Shown in pieces: positions 1 to 12,592 of a DNA stretch of 64,000 nt (positions are counted from its first letter, which is position 1; each line of letters starts with the position of its first letter). Source of the stretch: Boothiomyces macroporosus (taxonomy: Eukaryota > Chytridiomycota > Chytridiomycetes > Rhizophydiales > Terramycetaceae). Below the pieces are notes generated by a model that searched no databases, was not told where the DNA came from, and worked only from the letters and a program-made list of their open reading frames with translations. The stretch covers positions 1 through 64,000 of the forward strand of contig JADGKB010000078.1 of assembly GCA_027604185.1 (NCBI GenBank). Direction: 5' to 3'. Made by a program: the position numbers and the translations under genes.

Positions 1-3000
1 AGTCCAATCAGGCGGTTGGTACACAGTAAGACGAATGCTAACATAGCCAACCTACAACTACGAAGCAAACGGGAAGACCCCGCAAGAAATCGTCCAAAGT
101 CCTCGCTACTGCAACGGCAGAATGAAAAAGTGGGAGTTTGTCGCTCTCCACTTTTTTGTTGTGTTCAATCTCATCCTGGCTGTCATTCTGCCAGTGTTCT
201 ACTTTTCGATCTTTCCAAACTTTCTCCAGTACCACATTGACCAAATTGGTGTCAACGGCAACACCATCAGGATCCACAAGGCTTATGTTGGGCAGATGCA
301 AAACGGCTCTGTCCCAGTCGAAGTCGACATCCGGGTCGATGCGTTCACTTCATTCCCACTCCAGGGTGGGTTTCTCCCAAACACTGTCGACATCTCTTCT
401 GGCGGCAAGTCGCTCGCTTCTCTCGAAGTGCCAGAGCTCAACTTTATGCTGAACGAGGAGATCCGAGTCAACGTCAACTCCACGCTCACTCTGAGTGCCG
501 ACCAGCAACAGAACATGCAGCAGCTCTTGAAGCAGCTGTCCAGCCCAGACGGCGTCAAGGACTTGCAAATCAACATCCGCTTGAACCCAACCGTCACCAC
601 CCACGGCATCACCATCTATCCACACCTCGCGCTGAAGCGAGACCTCTCGCTCGGCGACGTGGTAGCCAGCACCAAGATGCTCACCGGCGGACCGTCCAAC
701 TTCAAGAACCCATTCATCTTCTTTGGGCCAGACAGCAGCCTTTGTAAGCACATTACTAACCGCAGTGTCCAGCGAATTGCGCTCGCAGTTCAACGCAGAC
801 GACATCATGCAGCTGCCAGACTCGCTCGGCGACTTCCAGCTGATCTGGACCAAGTTTGCCCTGCAGATGCAAGACATCATGGCGTCGACCGACTTTGGCT
901 TTGGGTTTGCCAATCCAAAGTACGTCTCGCTCGCCAACATCGACAGCATCTCGTACTACCTCGCGGTTGAGAACACCAGGGTGCTCAAGATGACCATCCG
1001 CAACGTTGGCCTGAAGACCGAGATCAACAGCGACTTCAAGATCGGGTTCGACTTTGCGTTTATCGATCCTTCGATCGACCCTGCAGCAGTGCAAACCGCG
1101 ATCGAGACTGCGTTCAGCAACTTTGCCAACAAGGGCGACTTTGGGTTTGCGCTCCAGGGGCCGGTCGTTGTCTCTGGCGCAGGCTTCTTTGAAACGATCA
1201 CTGCCGACCTGAATGTGCACGGCTCGATTGGCGACATCCTCTCGCTCGTGCCTAAGGGCTACGCCGACATCCTCACCAACCCAACGTCTGCCATTTCGAT
1301 CAACGCCACGCAGATTGTCGACATCATCGGCAAGTCCAAGATCGAGCTTGATGTGCTTGCAGACAAGATCTTTACCTCGCTGGGACTCAACATTCCGCTC
1401 TTCAACTTCCTGAAGCCGCCACAACAGATCGTCATTCCATACCAGGCCGGAGTCAGCATCTACGCCGGCGCCAACCTCGACCAGAAAGTCATCGACACCT
1501 CGCTTGCGCCAATCTCAATCACCCGCGAGAGCGGCGACGTGTTTGTCTCCACCAACGCGACTGTTGTTCCGCAAAACTCTGACGACGCAGCCAACGCGCT
1601 TGCTGTGTCCATCAACCCTATTCTCGCAGCGAACCCATCTGTTGGGCAGATCGGTATCAAAGACTTGGTGTTCATGGCTCCTGGCCAAGCGCCATTCAAG
1701 TGGACGCAGCAGCTGTTTGGACAGAGAGTGCTCAAGATCGCGCTGCCAGTGCTCGACAAGGCGCTGATCAACAGCTTGAACTCGCCAGCACTGTCGAACG
1801 CTCTCGGAAAGGTCGCACAGCTCGCTGTCGGAAGCGTCAACGTCAACCAGCTCACAACACAACCTGGGTTTGCAGCAACCGGAAACGTCAAAGTCACACT
1901 CAGCCCAACTCTGCCAACTGTGCACGTCGACATTGGATACTTCCACATTGACACTGCCATCGAGTCTGTCCCACTAGCCTCCCTCGAGCTCCCACAGGGG
2001 CTGCAGTTCTTCCCAAGCAGCGCCGGCACCAACATCAACGCCCAGCTTGTTCTCGGCCGCGACCCAGGCATCAGCGCCAAGGCACAAAGCTTGGTCGACG
2101 CTCTGCTCAAGAACGGCTCGCCACCGTCGTACTTTGGAACCACCGGACTCAAGTTTGGTGCTTCTGCCCAAAACTACTTCAAGACCTTCTCCAAGGTGGT
2201 CGTCGACATCAACACCCAGACTCTGCTGGACGTGCTCGCTGGGCAGCAGCTCAACATTGCCATTCCAGCCGGCTTGGTCAAGGTCAACTCTGCGGACGTG
2301 CAGCTCAAGTCGTCCACCAGCTTGAGCCTGGCTGCCGGAACCACACTCAACCTGCCATTCCCATTCACCGTCTCTGCCTCGCTCGGCTCTGTTGCGCTCA
2401 CCACCACTCTCGAACAGCAGTTCTTGATGGGACTCAACCTCGGCGCGCTCAACGTTGGCAGCGGCAGCAAGCCAGCCGATCTGCAAGCGTCAGTCACCCT
2501 TGCCACTGGCGCCAACGGATTCGCAGCCAAAGTCGGGTCAGCCGTCAACGCCATCCTGAACCTCGACGCTTCGTCTCCGCTTGCACTTGGAGCGACTGGA
2601 CTGCAGCTCGGCTCAGGTGCAGGCTTGATTGACCAGTTCAAGAACGTCACTGTTTCAACCACCACTGGCACGGTCGTCGCGCTGCTCAAGAAGCTCGTAG
2701 CTGCAAACGGAAACGCAGGCAGCCCGCTCGACCTGTCTGCAGTGCTCCCAGCGGACCTCGGAAACGTCTTGGCCACGCAAGTCAACCCATCGGTCAACAG
2801 CCTCAAGCTGCATGTTCTGCCACAGTCCAACATCGATGCTGGCGCAGACTTGACGTACAACAACCCGATCCCAGTGTCTGCCAGCTTGCCTTACGTATCG
2901 CTCTCTGCCCTGCTCGACGGCAACAAAGCCGTGGATCTCGCCTTGTCCAACGTGGTCTTGAAGCGCAACAATGGTGCGATGAATCCAGACGTTGGGATCA

Positions 3001-5617
3001 CTCTAGCCAACGGACTCGCTGCCAAGGTCGACTCTCTCCTCACTGCTTTCATGAACGGCGAGCTCTCGTCCAAGGTCGGTGTCCAGAGCCTGTACTTTGG
3101 AGCCAGCGCGAGCGACAAGAACGACTTGCTCTCGCAGGTCTCGCTTCCAAACTTGAACGCTCTCTTGGCACCAGTTGTGAAAGTTGCTGGACCGGCAGTT
3201 GCATCGCTGGTCAAGAAGACTGGCGCAACCGTGTCCAAGAGAGACGCAGCTCCGTTCGTCATCAAGGGCCCAATGGGAATCAGCCTTGCGCTCAGCGGTG
3301 CCGGCTTGGAGCTGCTCGACGGACAAAAGGTCAACGCCAACATCAACGCCCAGGTCAACCTGCCAGCGCCGTTCTCCAAGACTTCGTTCGACATCAGCAT
3401 TCCGTACATGGGCGGGTCTGCCTTCCTCGAGCAGCTCCCAGTCTCTGACTTTTCTCTCGGATTGAACGTCCAGGGCCAGAACCCAACTGTTGCGCTCAAC
3501 ACCCTCCTTGCACTGAAAGACTCTGACGCGCTCGCAGACCAGGTCAACACTCTCGTCAACGCGGTGTTGAGCGGCTCGCCAGTCCCAGGAAACGCAATCG
3601 TCAAAGGACTCACCATCGGTGCCAGCGCTCAGGACACCAACGATGCTCTGTCTGCACTCACTGCCGCACTCCCGCTCCAGAATCTGATTCCATCCGGCCT
3701 CTCTGGCGCACTCGACATCAACGCCCTGCTCGCGCAGCTCTCGCCAAGCATCAGCAACATCGGCGTAGCCACCAAGCCAGGCAAGGTGATTGAGAACACG
3801 GCAGCCATCAAGTTCAACCTTCCGTTCCCAGTCACGCTCAAGGGACTCAACTACTTTACCGCCTCCGCAGCGCTCGACGGCAACGCGCTTGTCGACATTT
3901 CTTCTACGTCGCCAATCTCGATTGCTTCTGGCACCAACGAGCTCAACGCTGCGCTCGACGTGCACTTCCCAAGCAGCAGCGGCATCCAAGGCGCCGTCAG
4001 CAAGTTTGTCAACGACCTGCTCACCAACATCAACAACAACTTTACCACTCCGTTCACGCAGAAGGTGTCTGCAACCAACGTCGCAGTCGGCTTCAGCGCA
4101 TCGCAGCCGCTCAAGGCGCTCAGCAAGATTGTGCTCAACATCGATCCAAACGTGCTCCTCAACCAAAAGAACTTTAACGCAGTGCTCAGTCTCGTCAACA
4201 GCCAGATCCAAGCCGGCGGCAGCGGTCTGCTCTCCAAGGCATTCTTGAAGCGCTTCATGACGCACGCCGACCAGGGACCAATCATCAACGGCGAGATCAT
4301 CGGAGGACTGCACCAGCTGCTCCCAATCACCGCCAACATTGGATACGCCAAGCTCAACGCACAGCTCGACGGAGCCGATCTCTTGGAGTTTGGGCTCAAC
4401 AAGGCGCTCACTCTTGCTGCTGACGGCGGAGACTTTGTGGCAAGCATCTACAACTACCTCAAGCTCTCTTCGGACCCAGCGATGGAGAAGGCTGTCGCAA
4501 CGTTCTTTGACCTGGTGCTCACCAAGCAGCCGGTGCCAAACAGCATTGGCGGCACTGGCGCTGTCTTTGGAGCCTCTGCCTCTGCTGCCGACGTCATCGA
4601 CACTTTCCAAACCGTCAATCTGTCGTTCAAGATGCAGCCAATCGTCAACATGATCTACAAGCTCGTCGACAACCTGCTCAAGCCAGCCGATCCAAACACG
4701 CCAAGCATCTTCAAGGGCATCAAGATTGTGCCAAAGAGCATGGACCTGGACGTTGCCGATGCCAAGACCCTCGTTGCCAATGCCGAAATCGACCTGCAAG
4801 GCGTCCCAGTGGACCTCGACATCAACATCCCGTATGCCACTGCTGGGCTCTCGTACAACGGCGTCTCGCTCGTCCAAAACGCACTCCAGAACATTGTGGT
4901 CAAGGACAACAAAGTCACAGCGTCTGTGCTCCTTGGCTTCAACGACCAGAGCGAAGCACAGCCAATCTACCAGGACATCTTGACCATTGTCGGCAACGTC
5001 GCCTTCAACATCACCACCAACACCAACGACTATGTGAACCTCGGATGGCTCGCCTTTGGCCCTAGCAAGGACAGCCAAATGACTCTGTTGCGCAGCGTGA
5101 ACGCCAAGGTTGAGCTGAACCCGTTGGTCGACCTGGCACGCAAGTTTGCCGAGCCATACTCGCTCGAAAACATTGATGCTTCCATCCAAGTCGAAGGCAT
5201 CCACGCCATCGCCACCCTCCCAGACCTTGGACTGCCGCTGAACGTCAAGGCTACGCTCAAGTCTGTCGCCAAGTGGGACATTGGCAAGCAGCGCGATCCG
5301 TCCAAGTTTGTTCCAATCGGATTGGTTGTCGGACAGCCATTCACTCTTCCACACATCGACTTGCTAGTCGAAGTTCCTACCTTGAATCCGCACCCGCCAT
5401 ACGACGCACAAACCACCGCAGTCCTCGCTGCCATGACCGACCTGATGGTCAATGTCGCCAGCTTCAAGAGCTTTGCCGAAGGGGCAGTTATTGGCTTTGT
5501 GTCTTTGATCGGAACCAACGGAGTCGAATTTGATATTCTGTCAAAGGCTTACATCTTTGGACCTGCCGGAATTTCGCTTCACAATACTCTCGAATTGGAT
5601 TTGGTTAACGATCAATA
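1..5617 (+). repeat. Tandem cassette unit 1
   Basis: Same sequence as 6975-12591 apart from single-base changes at 358, 5207 and 5366. It starts at or before the window edge, covers the 5' leader and coding sequence, and stops matching the other units after the A at 5617, inside codon NDQ-Y. Confidence 0.9.
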
Positions 5618-6303
5618 TTCTCACTTTTGGGATGATACCAACTTGTATCCGCTATATGACCCAACTGCTTCTCAAGGACCTGCAACTGCTTTCACTGACA
5701 ATCCAGTAATTGGTCAAATTTCAGTAATCAACAACTCTCCACTTCATTTAGATGCAGGTCAAGTAACTATTTGGGCTGGTGTGCCATATAATACACAAAC
5801 ATGGGGAAAGATTGACAATAGTATTGCATCTTCCATGTATTTCACTTCCATTGGAAATGTTGTTCTTTTGAACAAGAACGAAGGTGGAAATGTATTAAGT
5901 GACGCTGGTATGCCAACGGTATATTTATTTTTAATTTTAGGTTGGATTATTCAATGGCAATTTGTGGGCGCTTCCTTATTTCTTCTCACTTGATCCTGTA
6001 ACTCAAAACATTGTTGCTTTCTCTGCAGATAAATGGGATGCTCTTTTAACCGCTTTTGGACAAAGTTCTTTACCTCCTGGTATTTTGTACTCTACCATCA
6101 TTGAAATTAAACGCGATGGAAAACCAGTTTCTTGGTTCAACAATCTCATTGTTGCTATGGATCATACTTTCTGGTACAACCATTTGTACAACCAATTAGC
6201 TGATGGTGAAATTCCTTCCCACTTCAACTATGGAAACTATTTCAACAGAAACATCAGTCAAGGGTTGACTACTTGGGATTACCAATGGGCAATTACCAAA
6301 TAA
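122..6303 (+). CDS. Giant N-terminally anchored repeat protein, copy 1 (DUF3712/LEA-2-like)
   Basis: Exons 122-743, 766-5918 and 5941-6303, with two 22-nt introns, give 2,045 aa. Intron 1 carries ACTAAC just before its CAG. Intron 2 is placed by comparison with copy 3, which is uninterrupted there. Residues 7-30 form one hydrophobic segment with a short N-terminal tail, so the predicted topology is a signal-anchored protein with a very large ectodomain. The ectodomain is rich in beta-prone Leu/Val/Asn/Ser sequence and repeats a module of about 160 residues marked by a hydrophobic-GAS motif (for example GLKFGAS near 668, YFGAS near 982, TIGAS near 1156). It resembles fungal DUF3712/LEA-type-2 repeat proteins, which is a family-level inference only. 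The first 5.4 kb uses mostly C-ending codons, while the last 220 residues are AT-rich and differ from copy 3. No enzymatic motif is seen. The gene model is firm; the function is unknown. Confidence 0.85.
707..5100 (+). repeat. Degenerate internal ~160-residue protein modules (shown for copy 1)
   Basis: Protein-level repeats marked by a hydrophobic-GAS or similar motif, spaced 150-175 residues apart. Marks fall near residues 507, 668, 819, 981, 1155, 1313, 1472 and 1635, with two weaker ones before 507. Modules are too diverged to see at DNA level. The same modules exist in copies 2 and 3. Confidence 0.6.
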
Positions 6304-6974
6304 ATCCATTTTCAATGATATCGTTAATCTTCTTGAAACAAATTTTTTAATTCCTGAACTGATCGAATTCCTGCAACCTCAATAATTTCTATTTTTATCA
6401 AATCCATTAGGCAAATTCTTTCCGATTTGTTATCAATCATTTTGTGCTATTCAAACAGTTGGTGATTTTACTTTCATTTTGAATTTCCTTTTTAGGTTGA
6501 ATGGTGTGTTATGGTAACACAAAACGGAGGAATTATAACGAAATTAAAAATAGTTACTCCGTCAAATACGAAATCATCTGCCGTGCATTGACAGTGCAAA
6601 AAAGACCACAAAACCAGTTCAACAATGCAGTAATGAAAATATATACATTTGTTCCTAGTTTGGTTTTGTATCGACTAATTTCACTCAAAACAATGAAATC
6701 TGCACGGGTTATATTCAGCCATATTTATAGAAGAATTATTTATTTAAAACCAGCTTAAAACTGGAATATTTTTCCGTTTTGTAGCACTCTAGATTCCAGT
6801 TGCCTTGAGCTTTTTTTTCTCAAAGCGGTCACGTTAGTTGCGCCATCGTCTAATTCGGGAGACTCGCACCAGATCCCTGTAATTTGTAATACTCAATGGA
6901 CCTTTAAAAGGACTGAACGAACAATTGTAAATTATCCTAGACTACACGATGACGGACTCATCAGAAAAAAAACC
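6304..6974. other. Intergenic region between copies 1 and 2
   Basis: It holds the 3' UTR of copy 1 and the presumed promoter of copy 2. A palindrome CCTTTAAAAGG lies at 6901-6911, about 185 bp before the ATG of copy 2, and resembles but does not match a CArG box. I see no convincing gene. The 85-codon frame at 6501-6758 has no homology I recognise. Confidence 0.6.
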
Positions 6975-9900
6975 AGTCCAATCAGGCGGTTGGTACACAG
7001 TAAGACGAATGCTAACATAGCCAACCTACAACTACGAAGCAAACGGGAAGACCCCGCAAGAAATCGTCCAAAGTCCTCGCTACTGCAACGGCAGAATGAA
7101 AAAGTGGGAGTTTGTCGCTCTCCACTTTTTTGTTGTGTTCAATCTCATCCTGGCTGTCATTCTGCCAGTGTTCTACTTTTCGATCTTTCCAAACTTTCTC
7201 CAGTACCACATTGACCAAATTGGTGTCAACGGCAACACCATCAGGATCCACAAGGCTTATGTTGGGCAGATGCAAAACGGCTCTGTCCCAGTCGAAGTCG
7301 ACATCCGGGTCGATGCGTTCACTTCATTCCCGCTCCAGGGTGGGTTTCTCCCAAACACTGTCGACATCTCTTCTGGCGGCAAGTCGCTCGCTTCTCTCGA
7401 AGTGCCAGAGCTCAACTTTATGCTGAACGAGGAGATCCGAGTCAACGTCAACTCCACGCTCACTCTGAGTGCCGACCAGCAACAGAACATGCAGCAGCTC
7501 TTGAAGCAGCTGTCCAGCCCAGACGGCGTCAAGGACTTGCAAATCAACATCCGCTTGAACCCAACCGTCACCACCCACGGCATCACCATCTATCCACACC
7601 TCGCGCTGAAGCGAGACCTCTCGCTCGGCGACGTGGTAGCCAGCACCAAGATGCTCACCGGCGGACCGTCCAACTTCAAGAACCCATTCATCTTCTTTGG
7701 GCCAGACAGCAGCCTTTGTAAGCACATTACTAACCGCAGTGTCCAGCGAATTGCGCTCGCAGTTCAACGCAGACGACATCATGCAGCTGCCAGACTCGCT
7801 CGGCGACTTCCAGCTGATCTGGACCAAGTTTGCCCTGCAGATGCAAGACATCATGGCGTCGACCGACTTTGGCTTTGGGTTTGCCAATCCAAAGTACGTC
7901 TCGCTCGCCAACATCGACAGCATCTCGTACTACCTCGCGGTTGAGAACACCAGGGTGCTCAAGATGACCATCCGCAACGTTGGCCTGAAGACCGAGATCA
8001 ACAGCGACTTCAAGATCGGGTTCGACTTTGCGTTTATCGATCCTTCGATCGACCCTGCAGCAGTGCAAACCGCGATCGAGACTGCGTTCAGCAACTTTGC
8101 CAACAAGGGCGACTTTGGGTTTGCGCTCCAGGGGCCGGTCGTTGTCTCTGGCGCAGGCTTCTTTGAAACGATCACTGCCGACCTGAATGTGCACGGCTCG
8201 ATTGGCGACATCCTCTCGCTCGTGCCTAAGGGCTACGCCGACATCCTCACCAACCCAACGTCTGCCATTTCGATCAACGCCACGCAGATTGTCGACATCA
8301 TCGGCAAGTCCAAGATCGAGCTTGATGTGCTTGCAGACAAGATCTTTACCTCGCTGGGACTCAACATTCCGCTCTTCAACTTCCTGAAGCCGCCACAACA
8401 GATCGTCATTCCATACCAGGCCGGAGTCAGCATCTACGCCGGCGCCAACCTCGACCAGAAAGTCATCGACACCTCGCTTGCGCCAATCTCAATCACCCGC
8501 GAGAGCGGCGACGTGTTTGTCTCCACCAACGCGACTGTTGTTCCGCAAAACTCTGACGACGCAGCCAACGCGCTTGCTGTGTCCATCAACCCTATTCTCG
8601 CAGCGAACCCATCTGTTGGGCAGATCGGTATCAAAGACTTGGTGTTCATGGCTCCTGGCCAAGCGCCATTCAAGTGGACGCAGCAGCTGTTTGGACAGAG
8701 AGTGCTCAAGATCGCGCTGCCAGTGCTCGACAAGGCGCTGATCAACAGCTTGAACTCGCCAGCACTGTCGAACGCTCTCGGAAAGGTCGCACAGCTCGCT
8801 GTCGGAAGCGTCAACGTCAACCAGCTCACAACACAACCTGGGTTTGCAGCAACCGGAAACGTCAAAGTCACACTCAGCCCAACTCTGCCAACTGTGCACG
8901 TCGACATTGGATACTTCCACATTGACACTGCCATCGAGTCTGTCCCACTAGCCTCCCTCGAGCTCCCACAGGGGCTGCAGTTCTTCCCAAGCAGCGCCGG
9001 CACCAACATCAACGCCCAGCTTGTTCTCGGCCGCGACCCAGGCATCAGCGCCAAGGCACAAAGCTTGGTCGACGCTCTGCTCAAGAACGGCTCGCCACCG
9101 TCGTACTTTGGAACCACCGGACTCAAGTTTGGTGCTTCTGCCCAAAACTACTTCAAGACCTTCTCCAAGGTGGTCGTCGACATCAACACCCAGACTCTGC
9201 TGGACGTGCTCGCTGGGCAGCAGCTCAACATTGCCATTCCAGCCGGCTTGGTCAAGGTCAACTCTGCGGACGTGCAGCTCAAGTCGTCCACCAGCTTGAG
9301 CCTGGCTGCCGGAACCACACTCAACCTGCCATTCCCATTCACCGTCTCTGCCTCGCTCGGCTCTGTTGCGCTCACCACCACTCTCGAACAGCAGTTCTTG
9401 ATGGGACTCAACCTCGGCGCGCTCAACGTTGGCAGCGGCAGCAAGCCAGCCGATCTGCAAGCGTCAGTCACCCTTGCCACTGGCGCCAACGGATTCGCAG
9501 CCAAAGTCGGGTCAGCCGTCAACGCCATCCTGAACCTCGACGCTTCGTCTCCGCTTGCACTTGGAGCGACTGGACTGCAGCTCGGCTCAGGTGCAGGCTT
9601 GATTGACCAGTTCAAGAACGTCACTGTTTCAACCACCACTGGCACGGTCGTCGCGCTGCTCAAGAAGCTCGTAGCTGCAAACGGAAACGCAGGCAGCCCG
9701 CTCGACCTGTCTGCAGTGCTCCCAGCGGACCTCGGAAACGTCTTGGCCACGCAAGTCAACCCATCGGTCAACAGCCTCAAGCTGCATGTTCTGCCACAGT
9801 CCAACATCGATGCTGGCGCAGACTTGACGTACAACAACCCGATCCCAGTGTCTGCCAGCTTGCCTTACGTATCGCTCTCTGCCCTGCTCGACGGCAACAA

Positions 9901-12591
9901 AGCCGTGGATCTCGCCTTGTCCAACGTGGTCTTGAAGCGCAACAATGGTGCGATGAATCCAGACGTTGGGATCACTCTAGCCAACGGACTCGCTGCCAAG
10001 GTCGACTCTCTCCTCACTGCTTTCATGAACGGCGAGCTCTCGTCCAAGGTCGGTGTCCAGAGCCTGTACTTTGGAGCCAGCGCGAGCGACAAGAACGACT
10101 TGCTCTCGCAGGTCTCGCTTCCAAACTTGAACGCTCTCTTGGCACCAGTTGTGAAAGTTGCTGGACCGGCAGTTGCATCGCTGGTCAAGAAGACTGGCGC
10201 AACCGTGTCCAAGAGAGACGCAGCTCCGTTCGTCATCAAGGGCCCAATGGGAATCAGCCTTGCGCTCAGCGGTGCCGGCTTGGAGCTGCTCGACGGACAA
10301 AAGGTCAACGCCAACATCAACGCCCAGGTCAACCTGCCAGCGCCGTTCTCCAAGACTTCGTTCGACATCAGCATTCCGTACATGGGCGGGTCTGCCTTCC
10401 TCGAGCAGCTCCCAGTCTCTGACTTTTCTCTCGGATTGAACGTCCAGGGCCAGAACCCAACTGTTGCGCTCAACACCCTCCTTGCACTGAAAGACTCTGA
10501 CGCGCTCGCAGACCAGGTCAACACTCTCGTCAACGCGGTGTTGAGCGGCTCGCCAGTCCCAGGAAACGCAATCGTCAAAGGACTCACCATCGGTGCCAGC
10601 GCTCAGGACACCAACGATGCTCTGTCTGCACTCACTGCCGCACTCCCGCTCCAGAATCTGATTCCATCCGGCCTCTCTGGCGCACTCGACATCAACGCCC
10701 TGCTCGCGCAGCTCTCGCCAAGCATCAGCAACATCGGCGTAGCCACCAAGCCAGGCAAGGTGATTGAGAACACGGCAGCCATCAAGTTCAACCTTCCGTT
10801 CCCAGTCACGCTCAAGGGACTCAACTACTTTACCGCCTCCGCAGCGCTCGACGGCAACGCGCTTGTCGACATTTCTTCTACGTCGCCAATCTCGATTGCT
10901 TCTGGCACCAACGAGCTCAACGCTGCGCTCGACGTGCACTTCCCAAGCAGCAGCGGCATCCAAGGCGCCGTCAGCAAGTTTGTCAACGACCTGCTCACCA
11001 ACATCAACAACAACTTTACCACTCCGTTCACGCAGAAGGTGTCTGCAACCAACGTCGCAGTCGGCTTCAGCGCATCGCAGCCGCTCAAGGCGCTCAGCAA
11101 GATTGTGCTCAACATCGATCCAAACGTGCTCCTCAACCAAAAGAACTTTAACGCAGTGCTCAGTCTCGTCAACAGCCAGATCCAAGCCGGCGGCAGCGGT
11201 CTGCTCTCCAAGGCATTCTTGAAGCGCTTCATGACGCACGCCGACCAGGGACCAATCATCAACGGCGAGATCATCGGAGGACTGCACCAGCTGCTCCCAA
11301 TCACCGCCAACATTGGATACGCCAAGCTCAACGCACAGCTCGACGGAGCCGATCTCTTGGAGTTTGGGCTCAACAAGGCGCTCACTCTTGCTGCTGACGG
11401 CGGAGACTTTGTGGCAAGCATCTACAACTACCTCAAGCTCTCTTCGGACCCAGCGATGGAGAAGGCTGTCGCAACGTTCTTTGACCTGGTGCTCACCAAG
11501 CAGCCGGTGCCAAACAGCATTGGCGGCACTGGCGCTGTCTTTGGAGCCTCTGCCTCTGCTGCCGACGTCATCGACACTTTCCAAACCGTCAATCTGTCGT
11601 TCAAGATGCAGCCAATCGTCAACATGATCTACAAGCTCGTCGACAACCTGCTCAAGCCAGCCGATCCAAACACGCCAAGCATCTTCAAGGGCATCAAGAT
11701 TGTGCCAAAGAGCATGGACCTGGACGTTGCCGATGCCAAGACCCTCGTTGCCAATGCCGAAATCGACCTGCAAGGCGTCCCAGTGGACCTCGACATCAAC
11801 ATCCCGTATGCCACTGCTGGGCTCTCGTACAACGGCGTCTCGCTCGTCCAAAACGCACTCCAGAACATTGTGGTCAAGGACAACAAAGTCACAGCGTCTG
11901 TGCTCCTTGGCTTCAACGACCAGAGCGAAGCACAGCCAATCTACCAGGACATCTTGACCATTGTCGGCAACGTCGCCTTCAACATCACCACCAACACCAA
12001 CGACTATGTGAACCTCGGATGGCTCGCCTTTGGCCCTAGCAAGGACAGCCAAATGACTCTGTTGCGCAGCGTGAACGCCAAGGTTGAGCTGAACCCGTTG
12101 GTCGACCTGGCACGCAAGTTTGCCGAGCCATACTCGCTCGAAAACATTGATGCTTCCATCCAAGTCGAAGGCATCCACGCTATCGCCACCCTCCCAGACC
12201 TTGGACTGCCGCTGAACGTCAAGGCTACGCTCAAGTCTGTCGCCAAGTGGGACATTGGCAAGCAGCGCGATCCGTCCAAGTTTGTTCCAATCGGATTGGT
12301 TGTCGGACAGCCATTCACTCTTCCACACATCGACTTGCTGGTCGAAGTTCCTACCTTGAATCCGCACCCGCCATACGACGCACAAACCACCGCAGTCCTC
12401 GCTGCCATGACCGACCTGATGGTCAATGTCGCCAGCTTCAAGAGCTTTGCCGAAGGGGCAGTTATTGGCTTTGTGTCTTTGATCGGAACCAACGGAGTCG
12501 AATTTGATATTCTGTCAAAGGCTTACATCTTTGGACCTGCCGGAATTTCGCTTCACAATACTCTCGAATTGGATTTGGTTAACGATCAATA
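6975..12591 (+). repeat. Tandem cassette unit 2
   Basis: Offset 6,974 bp from unit 1. It matches unit 1 to its very last base (12591) and is then joined without any shared bases to the leader of unit 3. It lacks the 1.4 kb of C-terminal exon, 3' UTR and intergenic DNA that follow unit 1. Confidence 0.9.
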
Positions 12592-12592
12592 A
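7096..12592 (+). CDS. Giant repeat protein, copy 2, C-terminally truncated
   Basis: Exons 7096-7717 and 7740-12592, with one 22-nt intron (7718-7739), give 1,824 aa. I see two base changes against copy 1 (7332 and 12181) plus 12340, all synonymous, so the shared part is the same protein. The reading frame ends exactly where the cassette identity ends. The stop codon TAA (12590-12592) is made by the junction between the cassette end and the 5' leader of copy 3. The protein lacks the 220-residue C-terminal domain that copies 1 and 3 keep, and the gene has no 3' UTR of its own. It could be a broken copy, a shortened isoform or an assembly error. The upstream 121 bp match copy 1, so its promoter may be intact. 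Confidence 0.75.

Noticed and set aside
3003..5354. Antisense open frame of about 800 codons, repeated in all three cassettes
   Set aside because: It mirrors the codon bias of the sense gene, lacks any domain and has no splice or promoter support. The sense frame explains the sequence.
6501..6758. 85-codon frame between copies 1 and 2
   Set aside because: Random-looking sequence in an AT-rich spacer; no homology or signal recognised.
6847..6900. tRNA-like D-arm (GTCT..AGAC)
   Set aside because: No complementary acceptor or anticodon stem and no T-arm GGTTCRA sequence follow.
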